From Burkholderia pyrrocinia (GTDB taxonomy: Bacteria > Pseudomonadota > Gammaproteobacteria > Burkholderiales > Burkholderiaceae): DNA of 64,000 nt. Shown piece after piece: positions 1 to 7,729 of this stretch. The notes under the pieces were generated by a model. The model worked only from the letters and a program-made list of their open reading frames with translations. It was not told where the DNA came from and searched no databases. How positions within the stretch are numbered: position 1 is the first letter of the stretch; each line of letters opens with the position of its first letter. A program made the translations under genes and the position numbers. The DNA lies in NCBI RefSeq assembly GCF_001028665.1, contig NZ_CP011504.1, positions 1,674,001 to 1,738,000 on the forward strand. Direction: 5' to 3'.

Positions 1-2
1 AG

Positions 3-923
3 TGCCGCTACGGGCTGATGCTCGACGAGAACGGGATGGTGTTCGACGACGGCGTGACGGTGCGCCTCGCCGACCAGCATTTCATGATGACGACCACGAC
101 GGGCGGCGCGGCGCGCGTGCTCACGTGGCTCGAACGCTGGCTGCAGACCGAATGGCCCGACATGAAGGTGCGGCTCTCGTCCGTCACCGATCACTGGGCG
201 ACGTTCGCGGTGGTCGGCCCGAAGAGCCGCAAGGTCGTGCAGAAGGTGTGCCAGGACATCGACTTCGGCAACGAGGCGTTCCCGTTCATGAGCTACCGCA
301 ACGGCACCGTCGCGGGCGCGAAGGCGCGCGTGATGCGGATCAGCTTCTCGGGCGAGCTGGCCTATGAAGTGAACGTGCCGGCGAACGCGGGCCGTGCGGT
401 GTGGGAAGCGCTGATGGCGGCCGGTGCCGAGTTCGACATCACGCCGTACGGCACCGAGACGATGCACGTGCTGCGCGCGGAGAAGGGCTACATCATCGTC
501 GGCCAGGATACCGACGGCTCGGTCACGCCGTACGACCTCGGGATGGGCGGGGTCGTCGCGAAGTCGAAGGACTTCCTCGGCAAGCGTTCGCTCGCGCGTT
601 CGGACACGAAGAAGGAAGGCCGCAAGCAGTTCGTCGGCCTGCTGACCGAGGACGAGCAGTTCGTGCTGCCGGAAGGCGCGCAGATCGTCGCGAAGGACAC
701 GCAGGTGTCGGCGGTCGATCCGACGCCGATGATCGGCCACGTGACGTCGAGCTACTACAGCCCGATCCTGAAGCGCTCGATCGCGCTCGCGGTGGTGAAG
801 GGCGGCCTGAACAAGATGGGCGAGAGCGTCGTGATTCCGCTGGCCAACGGCAAGCGCATCACCGCGACGATCTCGAGCCCGGTTTTCTACGATACCGAAG
901 GGGTGCGCCAGCATGTGGAATGA
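3..923 (+). CDS. soxA: Sarcosine oxidase alpha subunit, C-terminal part (cut by window start)
   Basis: Heterotetrameric sarcosine oxidase demethylates sarcosine to glycine, giving H2O2 and 5,10-methylene-tetrahydrofolate (or formaldehyde without folate). Only the last ~306 residues are visible and the frame is open at base 3, so the gene begins before the window. This part is the aminomethyltransferase (GcvT-like) domain that binds folate: FAVVGPKSRKVV, ELAYEVNVPANAG and LRAEKGYIIVGQDTDG are typical of that fold. The stop overlaps the start of soxG, consistent with the usual soxBDAG order. Internal ATGs are not true starts. The GcvT fold alone could also fit dimethylglycine dehydrogenase, but the SoxG neighbour settles it. 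Confidence 0.93.
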   Translation, partial: CRYGLMLDENGMVFDDGVTVRLADQHFMMTTTTGGAARVLTWLERWLQTEWPDMKVRLSSVTDHWATFAVVGPKSRKVVQKVCQDIDFGNEAFPFMSYRNGTVAGAKARVMRISFSGELAYEVNVPANAGRAVWEALMAAGAEFDITPYGTETMHVLRAEKGYIIVGQDTDGSVTPYDLGMGGVVAKSKDFLGKRSLARSDTKKEGRKQFVGLLTEDEQFVLPEGAQIVAKDTQVSAVDPTPMIGHVTSSYYSPILKRSIALAVVKGGLNKMGESVVIPLANGKRITATISSPVFYDTEGVRQHVE

Positions 924-1545
924 AACGAGAAACCAGACGCAGGTGGCGGGCGCGGGCGCCGTGACGCTTGAATCGCCGTTCGTCGGCGCGGTCGACGTGC
1001 TGAAGACGCACCAGGCGCGCGCATCGAACAAGTTCACGCTGCGCGAGCGGCCGTTCCTCGATCTCGTCAACGTCCGCGGCGAGTTGAGCGATCCGGCGTT
1101 CGTGAGCGCGTTCGAACGCGTGGTCGGCTGCCGGCCGCCCGCGCAGCCGAACACAGTCGCGCGCGGCGCCGAGTACGACGTGCTGTGGCTCGGCCCCGAC
1201 GAATGGCTCGTGCGCTCGAACGGGCCCGTGCCGGCCGGCGTGCTGGAGGCCAAGCTCGCGGATGCCGTGCAGGGCACGTATTCGGCGGCCGTCGACGTCG
1301 GCAGCGGCTACACGGTCGTCGAGATCAGCGGCGAACGCGTGCGCGACGTGCTCGCGCGCGGCTGCCCGCTCGATCTCCACCCGCGTGCGTTCAAGCCGGG
1401 CCAGTGCGCGCAGTCGCATTACTTCAAGTCGTCGATCGTGCTGATCCCGACCGGCGACGATACGTTCGAGATCGTCCTGCGCCGCAGCTTCGCCGACTAC
1501 TTCGTACGCATCATGCTCGACGCTGCCGCGCCGCTCGCGTCATGA
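913..1545 (+). CDS. soxG: Sarcosine oxidase gamma subunit
   Basis: Small subunit of the heterotetrameric sarcosine oxidase, 210 aa, the usual length. It begins ATGTGGAATG 11 bases inside the 3' end of soxA, so the two are translationally coupled; a GAAGGGG stretch lies upstream. Recognisable family segments are VGCRPPAQPNTVA, LWLGPDEWLV and the C-terminal HYFKSSIVLIPT followed by VLRRSFADYFVRIMLDA. The fold is related to GcvT/YgfZ. Its stop overlaps the next ATG (ATGA), extending the operon into a folate-type gene. Confidence 0.93.
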   Translation: MWNETRNQTQVAGAGAVTLESPFVGAVDVLKTHQARASNKFTLRERPFLDLVNVRGELSDPAFVSAFERVVGCRPPAQPNTVARGAEYDVLWLGPDEWLVRSNGPVPAGVLEAKLADAVQGTYSAAVDVGSGYTVVEISGERVRDVLARGCPLDLHPRAFKPGQCAQSHYFKSSIVLIPTGDDTFEIVLRRSFADYFVRIMLDAAAPLAS

Positions 1546-1982
1546 AGCCGTTCGACGAACCGTTCGTGGCGATCGACGCGCCGCGCCTGCGCGGGCGCGG
1601 CTGGAGCGTGTTCGTCGACGAACTGAAGGTGCCCGCGCGGATCGGCATTCATGCGCACGAGCATGAAGCGCCGCAACCGATCGTGATCGATGCGCGGCTC
1701 GGGTATCGCTGCGAGCCGAGCGAGCAGGGCGAGTGGATCGATTACGACGGCTATTGCGCGCGCGTCGCGGCGTTTCTGTCGCACAAGCCGCATACGCGGC
1801 TGCTGGAGACGCTCGTCGCCGATATCGCGGTGCTGTCGTTTCGCGAATGGCCGGCGCTGGAGTCGCTGACGCTGTCGGTGTACAAGCCGAAGATCCGGCC
1901 GGGCACGAAACGCGTCGGCGTGTCGCTCGACTGGACGCGCGGGGATTATTTGCGATGGACGGGGGCGGCGGGGCAGATTTGA
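1542..1982 (+). CDS. Dihydroneopterin aldolase (FolB)-like protein in the sox operon
   Basis: FolB-family aldolases convert dihydroneopterin to hydroxymethyl-dihydropterin in folate synthesis. This 146-aa protein has the family pattern: IGIHAHEHEAPQPIVID near residue 36, a central helix ending in LLETLVADIAV, and a C-terminal YKPKIRPGTKRVGVSLDW that carries the lysine-containing strand. It is about 25 residues longer than a minimal FolB. The ATG overlaps the soxG stop (ATGA), so it is almost certainly co-translated with sarcosine oxidase. As sarcosine oxidase uses tetrahydrofolate, a dedicated pterin or folate role is likely (inference). It is probably a paralogue, not the housekeeping enzyme. 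Confidence 0.8.
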   Translation: MKPFDEPFVAIDAPRLRGRGWSVFVDELKVPARIGIHAHEHEAPQPIVIDARLGYRCEPSEQGEWIDYDGYCARVAAFLSHKPHTRLLETLVADIAVLSFREWPALESLTLSVYKPKIRPGTKRVGVSLDWTRGDYLRWTGAAGQI

Positions 1983-2024
1983 GAGACGGATTGAAGTGGG
2001 CGGGCGGCATAGTTTGCCGTCTTG

Positions 2025-2100
2025 CATAATTCCTGAAACATAAGAACAATAGGTCATCTGCTCAGACACACCTCTTTGTTCCTGAAAATTCGGAATTATG
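2025..2100. promoter_or_regulatory. Candidate operator of the HipB-like regulator (inverted and direct repeats)
   Basis: CATAATTCC (2025-2033) is exactly mirrored by GGAATTATG (2092-2100), the second arm including the start codon of the regulator. Within it, TTCCTGAAA occurs twice (2030-2038, 2079-2087), and TTCC-N9-GGAA (2079-2095) resembles the TATCC-N8-GGATA plan of HipB operators. Autoregulation is inferred, not shown. Confidence 0.5.
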
Positions 2101-2424
2101 GCCCGCACCTTACCGCAACCGATTGCGACCCCCGACCCATTGGCTCAGGATCTGGTGGCGTTGGGGGCGCTTGTTCGCAACCGACGAGCGCAGATCCGGA
2201 TGCGGATCGATGACGCGGCCGATATGCTTGATGTCTCCAAGGACGTGCTGTCGCGACTGGAGAACGGTCGAGCAGTGGGCCTCGATAAACTGTTCAAGGT
2301 GCTGGAAGGCTTGGGTCTCAATTTGCTCGTCCTGCCGAAACGCGAAGCGCTGGTGGCCCGCAAGGCATTGTATGAGCATTCGGCGACGCAGGTTGTTCCG
2401 GTGGAGGCACAGGAGAGCGCCTGA
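2098..2424 (+). CDS. HipB-like XRE-family DNA-binding protein (orphan)
   Basis: 108-aa helix-turn-helix protein. The HTH spans about residues 28-82, with DAADMLDVSKDVLSRLENGR as the recognition region and a C-terminal LDKLFKVLEGLGLNLLVLPK segment characteristic of HipB-type antitoxins. In hipBA loci HipB binds HipA kinase and represses its own operon. Here no hipA follows: the next gene is convergent and only ~93 bases separate them. Third-codon-position GC is visibly lower than in the neighbours, suggesting transfer. It may be an orphan antitoxin or a captured regulator. The start is chosen because the only ATG with the full domain lies at the edge of the palindrome, which leaves no clear ribosome-binding site. 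Confidence 0.8.
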   Translation: MARTLPQPIATPDPLAQDLVALGALVRNRRAQIRMRIDDAADMLDVSKDVLSRLENGRAVGLDKLFKVLEGLGLNLLVLPKREALVARKALYEHSATQVVPVEAQESA

Positions 2425-2517
2425 TAGCGCATCGCCTGTGCATTTCAACCAACGTCTCGCCGGTCGAACACATGTTGCAGGTGCGTGCCAATCCGTTTTG
2501 ATGTTCGCGCGCGAGCG

Positions 2518-3591
2518 TTACGCCGCAGCCGTACCGTTCAACGCCGGATAATCCACATACCCGCGCGCATCGCCGCCGAAGAACGTGTCGCGCTGCGCGT
2601 CGTTCATCGGCGCGCCCGTCTTCAGCCGCGTCACGAAATCCGGATTCGCGAGCACCATCTGCCCGTACGCTTCGAGATCGGCAATGCCCGCTGTGACATC
2701 CGTGCCGATCGCATCGCGCTCGCGGCCCGGCCGGTTCACGATCAGCGTGCCGTTCCAGCGCGCGCGCAGGTCCGCGAGCAGCGGCTCGTCGCCCTGGTGC
2801 ATCACGTGCAGGTACGCGAGGCCGAGCCGGTCGAGCTGCGTCGCCAGGTGGCGATACAGGTCGGGACCTTCCGCGCCTTCATCGATCCCCCACAGCGTGG
2901 TGCCGGGCGACAGGCGGATCGCGGTGCGGTCCGCGCCGATCTCGTCGGCGATTGCCTCGGCCACCTCGATCGCGAAGCGCGCGCGATTCTCGATCGAACC
3001 GCCGTACGCGTCGGTGCGCGTGTTGGCGTTCGGCGCGAAGAACTGCTGGACCAGATACCCATTCGCGCCGTGGATCTCGACGCCGTCGGCGCCGGCCTCG
3101 ATCGCGCGGCGCGCGGCAACGCGGAAGTCGTTCACCGTCTCGCGCACCTCGTCCGTCGTCAATGCGCGCGGCGCGGGAATCTCCTGCATCCCCTTCACCG
3201 TGAACATCGGCACGCCCGGCGCGATCGCCGACGGCGCGACGCCCTGGCGATGATGCGGCGTATTGTCGGGGTGCGACATCCGCCCCACGTGCATCAACTG
3301 GATGAACAGGCGGCCGCCGCGCGCGTGCACACGGTCGCTGACCGCCTTCCAGCCCGCGACGTGCGCATCGGTGTAGATGCCGGGCGTCGTCAGGTATCCC
3401 TGGCCATCGTCGGACGGCTGCGTGCCTTCGCTGACGATCAGGCCGAGGCCCGCGCGCTGCGCATAGTATTCGGCGGCCAGTTCGCCGGGCGTGCCGTCGA
3501 ACGCGGCGCGGCTGCGCGTCATCGGTGCCATGACCAGGCGGTTCTGCAGCGTGTAGCGGCCGACACGGGCCGGGGTGAACAGTGCGTCCAT
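2518..3591 (-). CDS. Old Yellow Enzyme-type NADH:flavin oxidoreductase
   Basis: FMN-dependent ene-reductase of the OYE/NemA family (357 aa), reducing activated C=C bonds or nitro groups of electrophiles in the cytoplasm. N-terminal LFTPARVGRYTLQNRLVMAP, VSEGTQPSDDGQGY and IQLMHVGRMSHP are family hallmarks. The ligand pair is H174/N177 in EIHGANGY, as in yeast OYE1, not H/H as in PETN reductase. The start at 3591 is preceded by AGGAGC at 8 bases. It is divergent from the LysR gene at 3755, the classical arrangement for an OYE induced by electrophiles through its regulator. The natural substrate cannot be read from the sequence. Confidence 0.92.
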   Translation of the reverse strand: MDALFTPARVGRYTLQNRLVMAPMTRSRAAFDGTPGELAAEYYAQRAGLGLIVSEGTQPSDDGQGYLTTPGIYTDAHVAGWKAVSDRVHARGGRLFIQLMHVGRMSHPDNTPHHRQGVAPSAIAPGVPMFTVKGMQEIPAPRALTTDEVRETVNDFRVAARRAIEAGADGVEIHGANGYLVQQFFAPNANTRTDAYGGSIENRARFAIEVAEAIADEIGADRTAIRLSPGTTLWGIDEGAEGPDLYRHLATQLDRLGLAYLHVMHQGDEPLLADLRARWNGTLIVNRPGRERDAIGTDVTAGIADLEAYGQMVLANPDFVTRLKTGAPMNDAQRDTFFGGDARGYVDYPALNGTAAA

Positions 3592-3736
3592 GATGCGTGC
3601 TCCTTGAGGGTCGGGTAACGGCACCGGGGCGATGCCGTATCGGGCGCCGGCCGCGCACCGTTGCGCCAGCCTTGCCGCCATGGACACATCATCCATTGCT
3701 TCCTTTTCGAGATAAATATGGTAGTTTGGATAACAT

Positions 3737-3754
3737 TGATCCATTGATGGATCA
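3737..3754. promoter_or_regulatory. 18-bp palindrome in the OYE/LysR divergent promoter
   Basis: TGATCCAT-TG-ATGGATCA is a perfect inverted repeat ending one base before the GTG start of the LysR gene. A related half-site, TCATCCATTG, lies ~50 bases upstream towards the OYE gene. Candidate autoregulatory operator; inferred. Confidence 0.5.
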
Positions 3755-4636
3755 GTGGGCGTGGAACTGCTGAACGACATGGCGCTGTTCGTGGAGGTCG
3801 TGAAGGCGAAGGGCTTTCGCAGCGCGGCCGACGCGCTGGGCATGCCGAATTCGACGCTGTCGCGGCGGATCGGCGCGCTGGAAAAGGCGATCGGCTTGCG
3901 GCTGCTGCATCGCACGACGCGGCGGATCGAGCTGACGGAGGCCGGGCAACTGTATTTCGAGCGCTGCAAGCGCATCGTCGACGAGGCGCGTCTCGCGCAC
4001 GAGCAGCTCGGCGAGCTGCTGGCCGAACCGGCCGGCGTGCTGCGCGCGTCGTTTCCGGTCGATTTCGCGGTGATCTACCTGACGCCGCTGATCGTCGAAT
4101 TCGCGAACCGTTATCCGAAGCTGACGTTCGATTTCGAGCTGACATCACGGCGCGTCGACCTCGTGAGCGAGCCGTTCGACGTCGCGATCCGCATCGGGGA
4201 ATCGGCGGATTCGCAACTCGTCGCGCGGCGGCTCGCCACGTTCCGCAATCAGCTGTATGCGTCGCCGCGCTATCTCGAGCGCTCGGGCGAGCCGCGCGAA
4301 CCGGACGACCTGACGCGGCATCAGTGCCTGAGCGTGCAGCGCGTCGATGCGTGGACGCTGCATGACGACGCGCGGGAGGTCGAGGTGCCGGTGGGCGGGC
4401 GCTTCGTCGTGAACAGCGTCGGCATGATCCGGCAACTGGCCGTGCAGGATGCGGGGATCATCCAGATGCCGGAGGAGGTCGTGGCCGACGACGTGGCCGC
4501 AGGAAGGTTGCGTCGCGTGCTGCCCGGATGGGAGGGCACGCCCGTTCCCGTCTACGCGATGACGGAAACGCGCTTGCTGCCCGCGAAGACGCAGATTTTC
4601 ATCGAGTTTCTGCGCGCGCATTTCGCGCAGGGGTGA
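3755..4636 (+). CDS. LysR-family transcriptional regulator
   Basis: 293 aa, usual LysR length. The winged HTH is at residues 7-65 (FVEVVKAKGFRSAADALGMP, then STLSRRIGALEKAIGLRLLH), followed by the LTEAGQLYFERC linker helix and a periplasmic-binding-protein-like effector domain. The start is GTG at 3755; an in-frame GTG at 3761 is also possible. It is divergent from the OYE gene with a palindrome abutting its start, so control of the OYE gene and of itself is likely. It belongs to the large CrgA/DsdC-like subgroup; the inducer is unknown. Confidence 0.92.
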   Translation: MGVELLNDMALFVEVVKAKGFRSAADALGMPNSTLSRRIGALEKAIGLRLLHRTTRRIELTEAGQLYFERCKRIVDEARLAHEQLGELLAEPAGVLRASFPVDFAVIYLTPLIVEFANRYPKLTFDFELTSRRVDLVSEPFDVAIRIGESADSQLVARRLATFRNQLYASPRYLERSGEPREPDDLTRHQCLSVQRVDAWTLHDDAREVEVPVGGRFVVNSVGMIRQLAVQDAGIIQMPEEVVADDVAAGRLRRVLPGWEGTPVPVYAMTETRLLPAKTQIFIEFLRAHFAQG

Positions 4637-4666
4637 CGTCTGGCGGTGCGGGCATCCGGGCGCCGG

Positions 4667-5077
4667 TCAGTTGTGCGCCGGTTGCGGCGCGTCCGCCTGC
4701 GCTTCCCATTTTTTCAGGATGCGCACGCGCGCCTGGCTGAAGTCGACCCAGCAGTTCATCCATGCATCGTTCGGAATCATCTGCTGCGGATTGGCGGCCT
4801 TTACGTAATTGCAAGTGTCGCTCGCGAAGCTGAGCCAGCTCGCCTGCGATTTCGCGAGCTGTTTCGCGGCATCGGGGTTGCGTTGTCGGGTCTTGCGTTC
4901 GAGCGACCGGTACGCGCGTTCCACTTCCTGATTGTTGTTGTCGAGGACGCAGTTTCGCACCGCGTCCATCGTCGGCCCCTGCTGTTCGCAATCGACTGCG
5001 GCGAACGCGGGGGCAGCGCCGCTCGCCAGCGCGGCGACGGCGAGAAGGCGGGCAGCGTGTCGGATCGCGTAGTGCAT
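4667..5077 (-). CDS. LprI/DUF1311-like secreted protein
   Basis: 136 aa. A signal peptide (cleavage likely after APAFA) precedes a short helical domain with four cysteines in the DUF1311/lysozyme-inhibitor LprI pattern: DCEQQGPTMDAVRNCVL, a charged helix, then WLSFASDTCNYV and MNCWVDFSQARVRIL. Proteins of this family are periplasmic or cell-surface; some inhibit lysozyme, most are uncharacterised. The ATG at 5077 is preferred over an in-frame TTG at 5095 because it gives a compact signal peptide. The next gene on the same strand, ending 40 bases upstream, is a lytic transglycosylase, so both may act on peptidoglycan. Confidence 0.7.
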   Translation of the reverse strand: MHYAIRHAARLLAVAALASGAAPAFAAVDCEQQGPTMDAVRNCVLDNNNQEVERAYRSLERKTRQRNPDAAKQLAKSQASWLSFASDTCNYVKAANPQQMIPNDAWMNCWVDFSQARVRILKKWEAQADAPQPAHN

Positions 5078-5116
5078 GCGCAGGATAAATCGCAAAGGGG
5101 GAGTGCGCGGTTGCGC

Positions 5117-5788
5117 TTACTGCGTGTTGCGAGCCGACGTCGATGTCGAGGTCGGCGACGATTCGCTGACCGGCACCATCCGCGCCTTCGTCTCGCTCGC
5201 AGCTTTCACGTCGTCGGGTTCGAGCACGAAGCGGAACGAATCGACCCGCTGCATCACCTTCGCCGCATATGCGTTCGAACCGCCATAGCTTTTCAGCCCG
5301 GCCTGCACGTTGCCGCCCGCCGCCTTCACATAGCCCGACAGGATCGCGGAGCCGACTTCGACGTTCGCGTTCGGCTCGGTCAGATCCTTCACGTTGCGCA
5401 GCAGGCCGCGATGCGCGGCCGGCACGACCTGCATCAGCCCCGTCGCGCCATGCTGGCCGCGCGCCTTTTCCTGGAAGCGCGATTCGATCGAAATGATGGC
5501 GTAAACGAGTGCCGGCGGCAGCGAATATTTCGTCGCAGTCACGCTCACGATATCGGCGAGCTTCGCGGCCCGTTCTTTTGCGACGCCGAACTTCTTCGTC
5601 AGGTAGGACGTGATGCGGCGGTTTGCTTCGTTCGGCTGATCGTTGGCGTCGGCGAGCGGCGCGGATGCGCCGGACGGTGCCGATGCGGCCGCTTCAGGCG
5701 CGGACGCAGGCAGCGTGGGCGCCTGCTGCGCCGATGCCTGTTGCGCGATGCCGAGCGAAAGCACGATCAGCCAGAGAAACCGTCGCAT
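5117..5788 (-). CDS. Lytic transglycosylase (SLT domain), exported
   Basis: 223 aa. The signal peptide MRRFLWLIVLSLGIAQQASA is followed by a ~30-residue Ala/Pro/Ser linker and a soluble lytic transglycosylase domain from about residue 55. The catalytic glutamate lies in AIISIESRF, followed by GQHGATGLMQVVP and later GLKSYGGSNAY, the order of the family-1 lysozyme-like fold. It would cleave MurNAc-GlcNAc with 1,6-anhydro formation in the periplasm. The start at 5788 is chosen because it begins the signal peptide; no strong Shine-Dalgarno is seen. The tail after residue 190 is Ser/Thr-rich and probably disordered. Confidence 0.9.
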   Translation of the reverse strand: MRRFLWLIVLSLGIAQQASAQQAPTLPASAPEAAASAPSGASAPLADANDQPNEANRRITSYLTKKFGVAKERAAKLADIVSVTATKYSLPPALVYAIISIESRFQEKARGQHGATGLMQVVPAAHRGLLRNVKDLTEPNANVEVGSAILSGYVKAAGGNVQAGLKSYGGSNAYAAKVMQRVDSFRFVLEPDDVKAASETKARMVPVSESSPTSTSTSARNTQ

Positions 5789-6008
5789 GGTGAAGTGCGG
5801 GGAATTGGGAGGCGCATAGTATATCGGCCAATCGCCACCGGTGGTCGAGCGCCGGCTCGAATGAAAGCGCCGTGTAGGCTTGTGTCGGTTCGCGACGACC
5901 GATGGGCCGATCGTTGCATGGGCACGCATCGGAGTCCGGATGAACGTCGCCGGGCGTTGCGTTCGCATCCTTTTTTCCCGTACGTGACAGGGTGCGGCTC
6001 CGAGGGCC

Positions 6009-6785
6009 TTATGCGCGCCGCGCGGCCGCCATTCGCGCAACCGCGCCGATCGCATCGCTGACGAGCACCGCGAGCAGCCCGACGATCACGCCGCCCTGCA
6101 GCACGAACGCGGTATTCGACGTCTGCAGGCCCGCGATGATCACGTCGCCGAGCCCGCGTGCGGCGACCGTCGAGCCGATCGTCGCGGTGCCGAGATTGAT
6201 CACGACCGCGAGCCGGATCCCGTTGACGATCACCGGAAACGCGAGCGGCAGCTCGACCGACACCAGTTGCTGCCAGCCGCTCATCCCCATCCCGCGCGCG
6301 GCGTCGACGACGTCGCGCGGCACGTCTTCGAGCCCCGCGATCGTGCTTTCGAAAATCGGCAGGAGCCCGTACAGCACGAGCGCGATCAGCACGGGTTTCA
6401 AGCCGAAACCGACGGCCGGCACCGCGAGCGCGAGCACCGCGACCGGCGGGAAAGTCTGGCCGATATCGACGACGCTGCGCGCGACCGGCAGGAAATCCGC
6501 GCCGGCCGGCCGCGTGACGAAGATGCCGGCCGCGACCGCGACGAGCGTGCCGATTACGCTCGACAGCGCGACCGTGCCGAGATGCGCGAGCGTGAGGTCG
6601 AGCAGGCTCGCGCGATCGTAGATGACCGGCGCGCCGTTGTCCGCGAACGGTGCGAACAGCCCTTGCAGCCACGCGGGGCGCAACAGCAGCACGAGCAGCA
6701 GCGCGAGCGCGGCCGCGCGGGCCGCATACGCAGGCAGTCGCCGGGGCAGCGCCGAACGCGCAGGCCGGACGCCGTGCGTCGTCAT
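6009..6785 (-). CDS. yehW: Osmoprotectant ABC transporter permease (YehW-like)
   Basis: 258-aa inner-membrane permease of the OpuCB/YehW type, last gene of a four-gene import operon. Hydrophobic segments run from residue ~17 to the end. The permease-ATPase coupling loop is visible as DAARGMGMSGWQQLVSVELP, with ATIGSTVAARGLGDVI further on. Its start overlaps the stop of the ATPase gene (ATGA). With the other permease it should form a heterodimer importing glycine betaine-type solutes at modest affinity, as for E. coli YehZYXW (family knowledge; substrate not visible). Confidence 0.88.
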   Translation of the reverse strand: MTTHGVRPARSALPRRLPAYAARAAALALLLVLLLRPAWLQGLFAPFADNGAPVIYDRASLLDLTLAHLGTVALSSVIGTLVAVAAGIFVTRPAGADFLPVARSVVDIGQTFPPVAVLALAVPAVGFGLKPVLIALVLYGLLPIFESTIAGLEDVPRDVVDAARGMGMSGWQQLVSVELPLAFPVIVNGIRLAVVINLGTATIGSTVAARGLGDVIIAGLQTSNTAFVLQGGVIVGLLAVLVSDAIGAVARMAAARRA

Positions 6786-7729
6786 GCGGGCTTCCTCGCG
6801 TGTGCACGGATCGCATTGAGCGTGATGCGTCGCGTGTTGTGCGCATTGCGGCCGTCGCCATCGTCCACGGGCAGCGCATCGACACCGCGCCACAGCAGCT
6901 CGGACACCGCATCGCGCAGCGTGCGCGTCGCGGCGATCGGTTCGCCGTCGGCTTGACCGGGTTCGGCTACCGCGTCGATCGGCGTCAGCGCGAGCAGGCG
7001 CAGCGGCCGGTCGACGCCCGCGACGAGCTGCTCGACGACGCCGGCCGCCGGCTTGCCGAGAATCTCGGCGGGCGGCGCGACCTGCAGCAGCCGTCCGCCG
7101 TCCATCACCGCGATCGTGTCGCCGAGCTTCAGCGCTTCCTCGATATCGTGCGTGACGATCACGACCGTGACGCCGAGGCGGCGCTGCAACGCGAACAGGT
7201 CATCCTGTGCCTTGCCGCGAATGATCGGATCGAGCGCGCCGAACGGTTCGTCCATCAGCAGCATCGCGGGCTCGGCCGCGAGCGCGCGCGCGACGCCGAC
7301 GCGCTGCTGCTGGCCGCCCGACAATTCGTGCGGCAGCTTGTCCGCGAATTCGGACGGCGCGAGATGGAACAGTTCGAGCAGTTCGTTCACGCGCGCGTCG
7401 ATGCGTGCGGACGACCAGCCGAGCAGGCGCGGCACGGTCGCGATGTTGCGCGCGACGCTCCAGTGCGGAAACAGCCCATGCCCCTGGATCGCATAGCCGA
7501 TGCCGCGCCGAAGCTGCTCGGGCGCGACGGTCGCCGTATCGACGCCGTCGATGCGGATCGTGCCGCTGGTGGGCGCGATCAGCCGGTTGATCATGCGCAG
7601 CAGCGTCGACTTGCCGCTGCCCGACGCGCCGACGAGTGCGGTGATCGTGCCGCCCTTGATCGTCAGCGAGACGTCGTCGACGGCGACGACGTCGCCGAAG
7701 CGTTTGCCGACCCGTTCGATCTCGATCAT
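6782..7729 (-). CDS. yehX: Osmoprotectant ABC transporter ATPase (YehX-like)
   Basis: 315 aa. Walker A GASGSGKST (~residue 36), Q-loop near GYAIQGHGLFPHWSV, signature LSGGQQQRVGVARAL, Walker B MLLMDEPFGALDP and H-loop IVTHDIEEALKLGD are all intact. The C-terminal ~80 residues form a CBS-like accessory region seen in glycine betaine/choline ATPases. It is coupled by ATGA overlaps to both permease genes. It powers uptake with the substrate-binding protein encoded at 8901. Confidence 0.93.
   Translation of the reverse strand: MIEIERVGKRFGDVVAVDDVSLTIKGGTITALVGASGSGKSTLLRMINRLIAPTSGTIRIDGVDTATVAPEQLRRGIGYAIQGHGLFPHWSVARNIATVPRLLGWSSARIDARVNELLELFHLAPSEFADKLPHELSGGQQQRVGVARALAAEPAMLLMDEPFGALDPIIRGKAQDDLFALQRRLGVTVVIVTHDIEEALKLGDTIAVMDGGRLLQVAPPAEILGKPAAGVVEQLVAGVDRPLRLLALTPIDAVAEPGQADGEPIAATRTLRDAVSELLWRGVDALPVDDGDGRNAHNTRRITLNAIRAHARKPA

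Noticed and set aside
2425..2517. Possible hipA start after the HipB-like gene.
   Set aside because: Only a short frame with no similarity to the HipA N terminus before a stop; the next gene is convergent.
4646..6061. 471-codon plus-strand frame over LprI-like and transglycosylase genes.
   Set aside because: Arg/His-rich with no domain; the opposite strand carries signal-peptide proteins with catalytic motifs.
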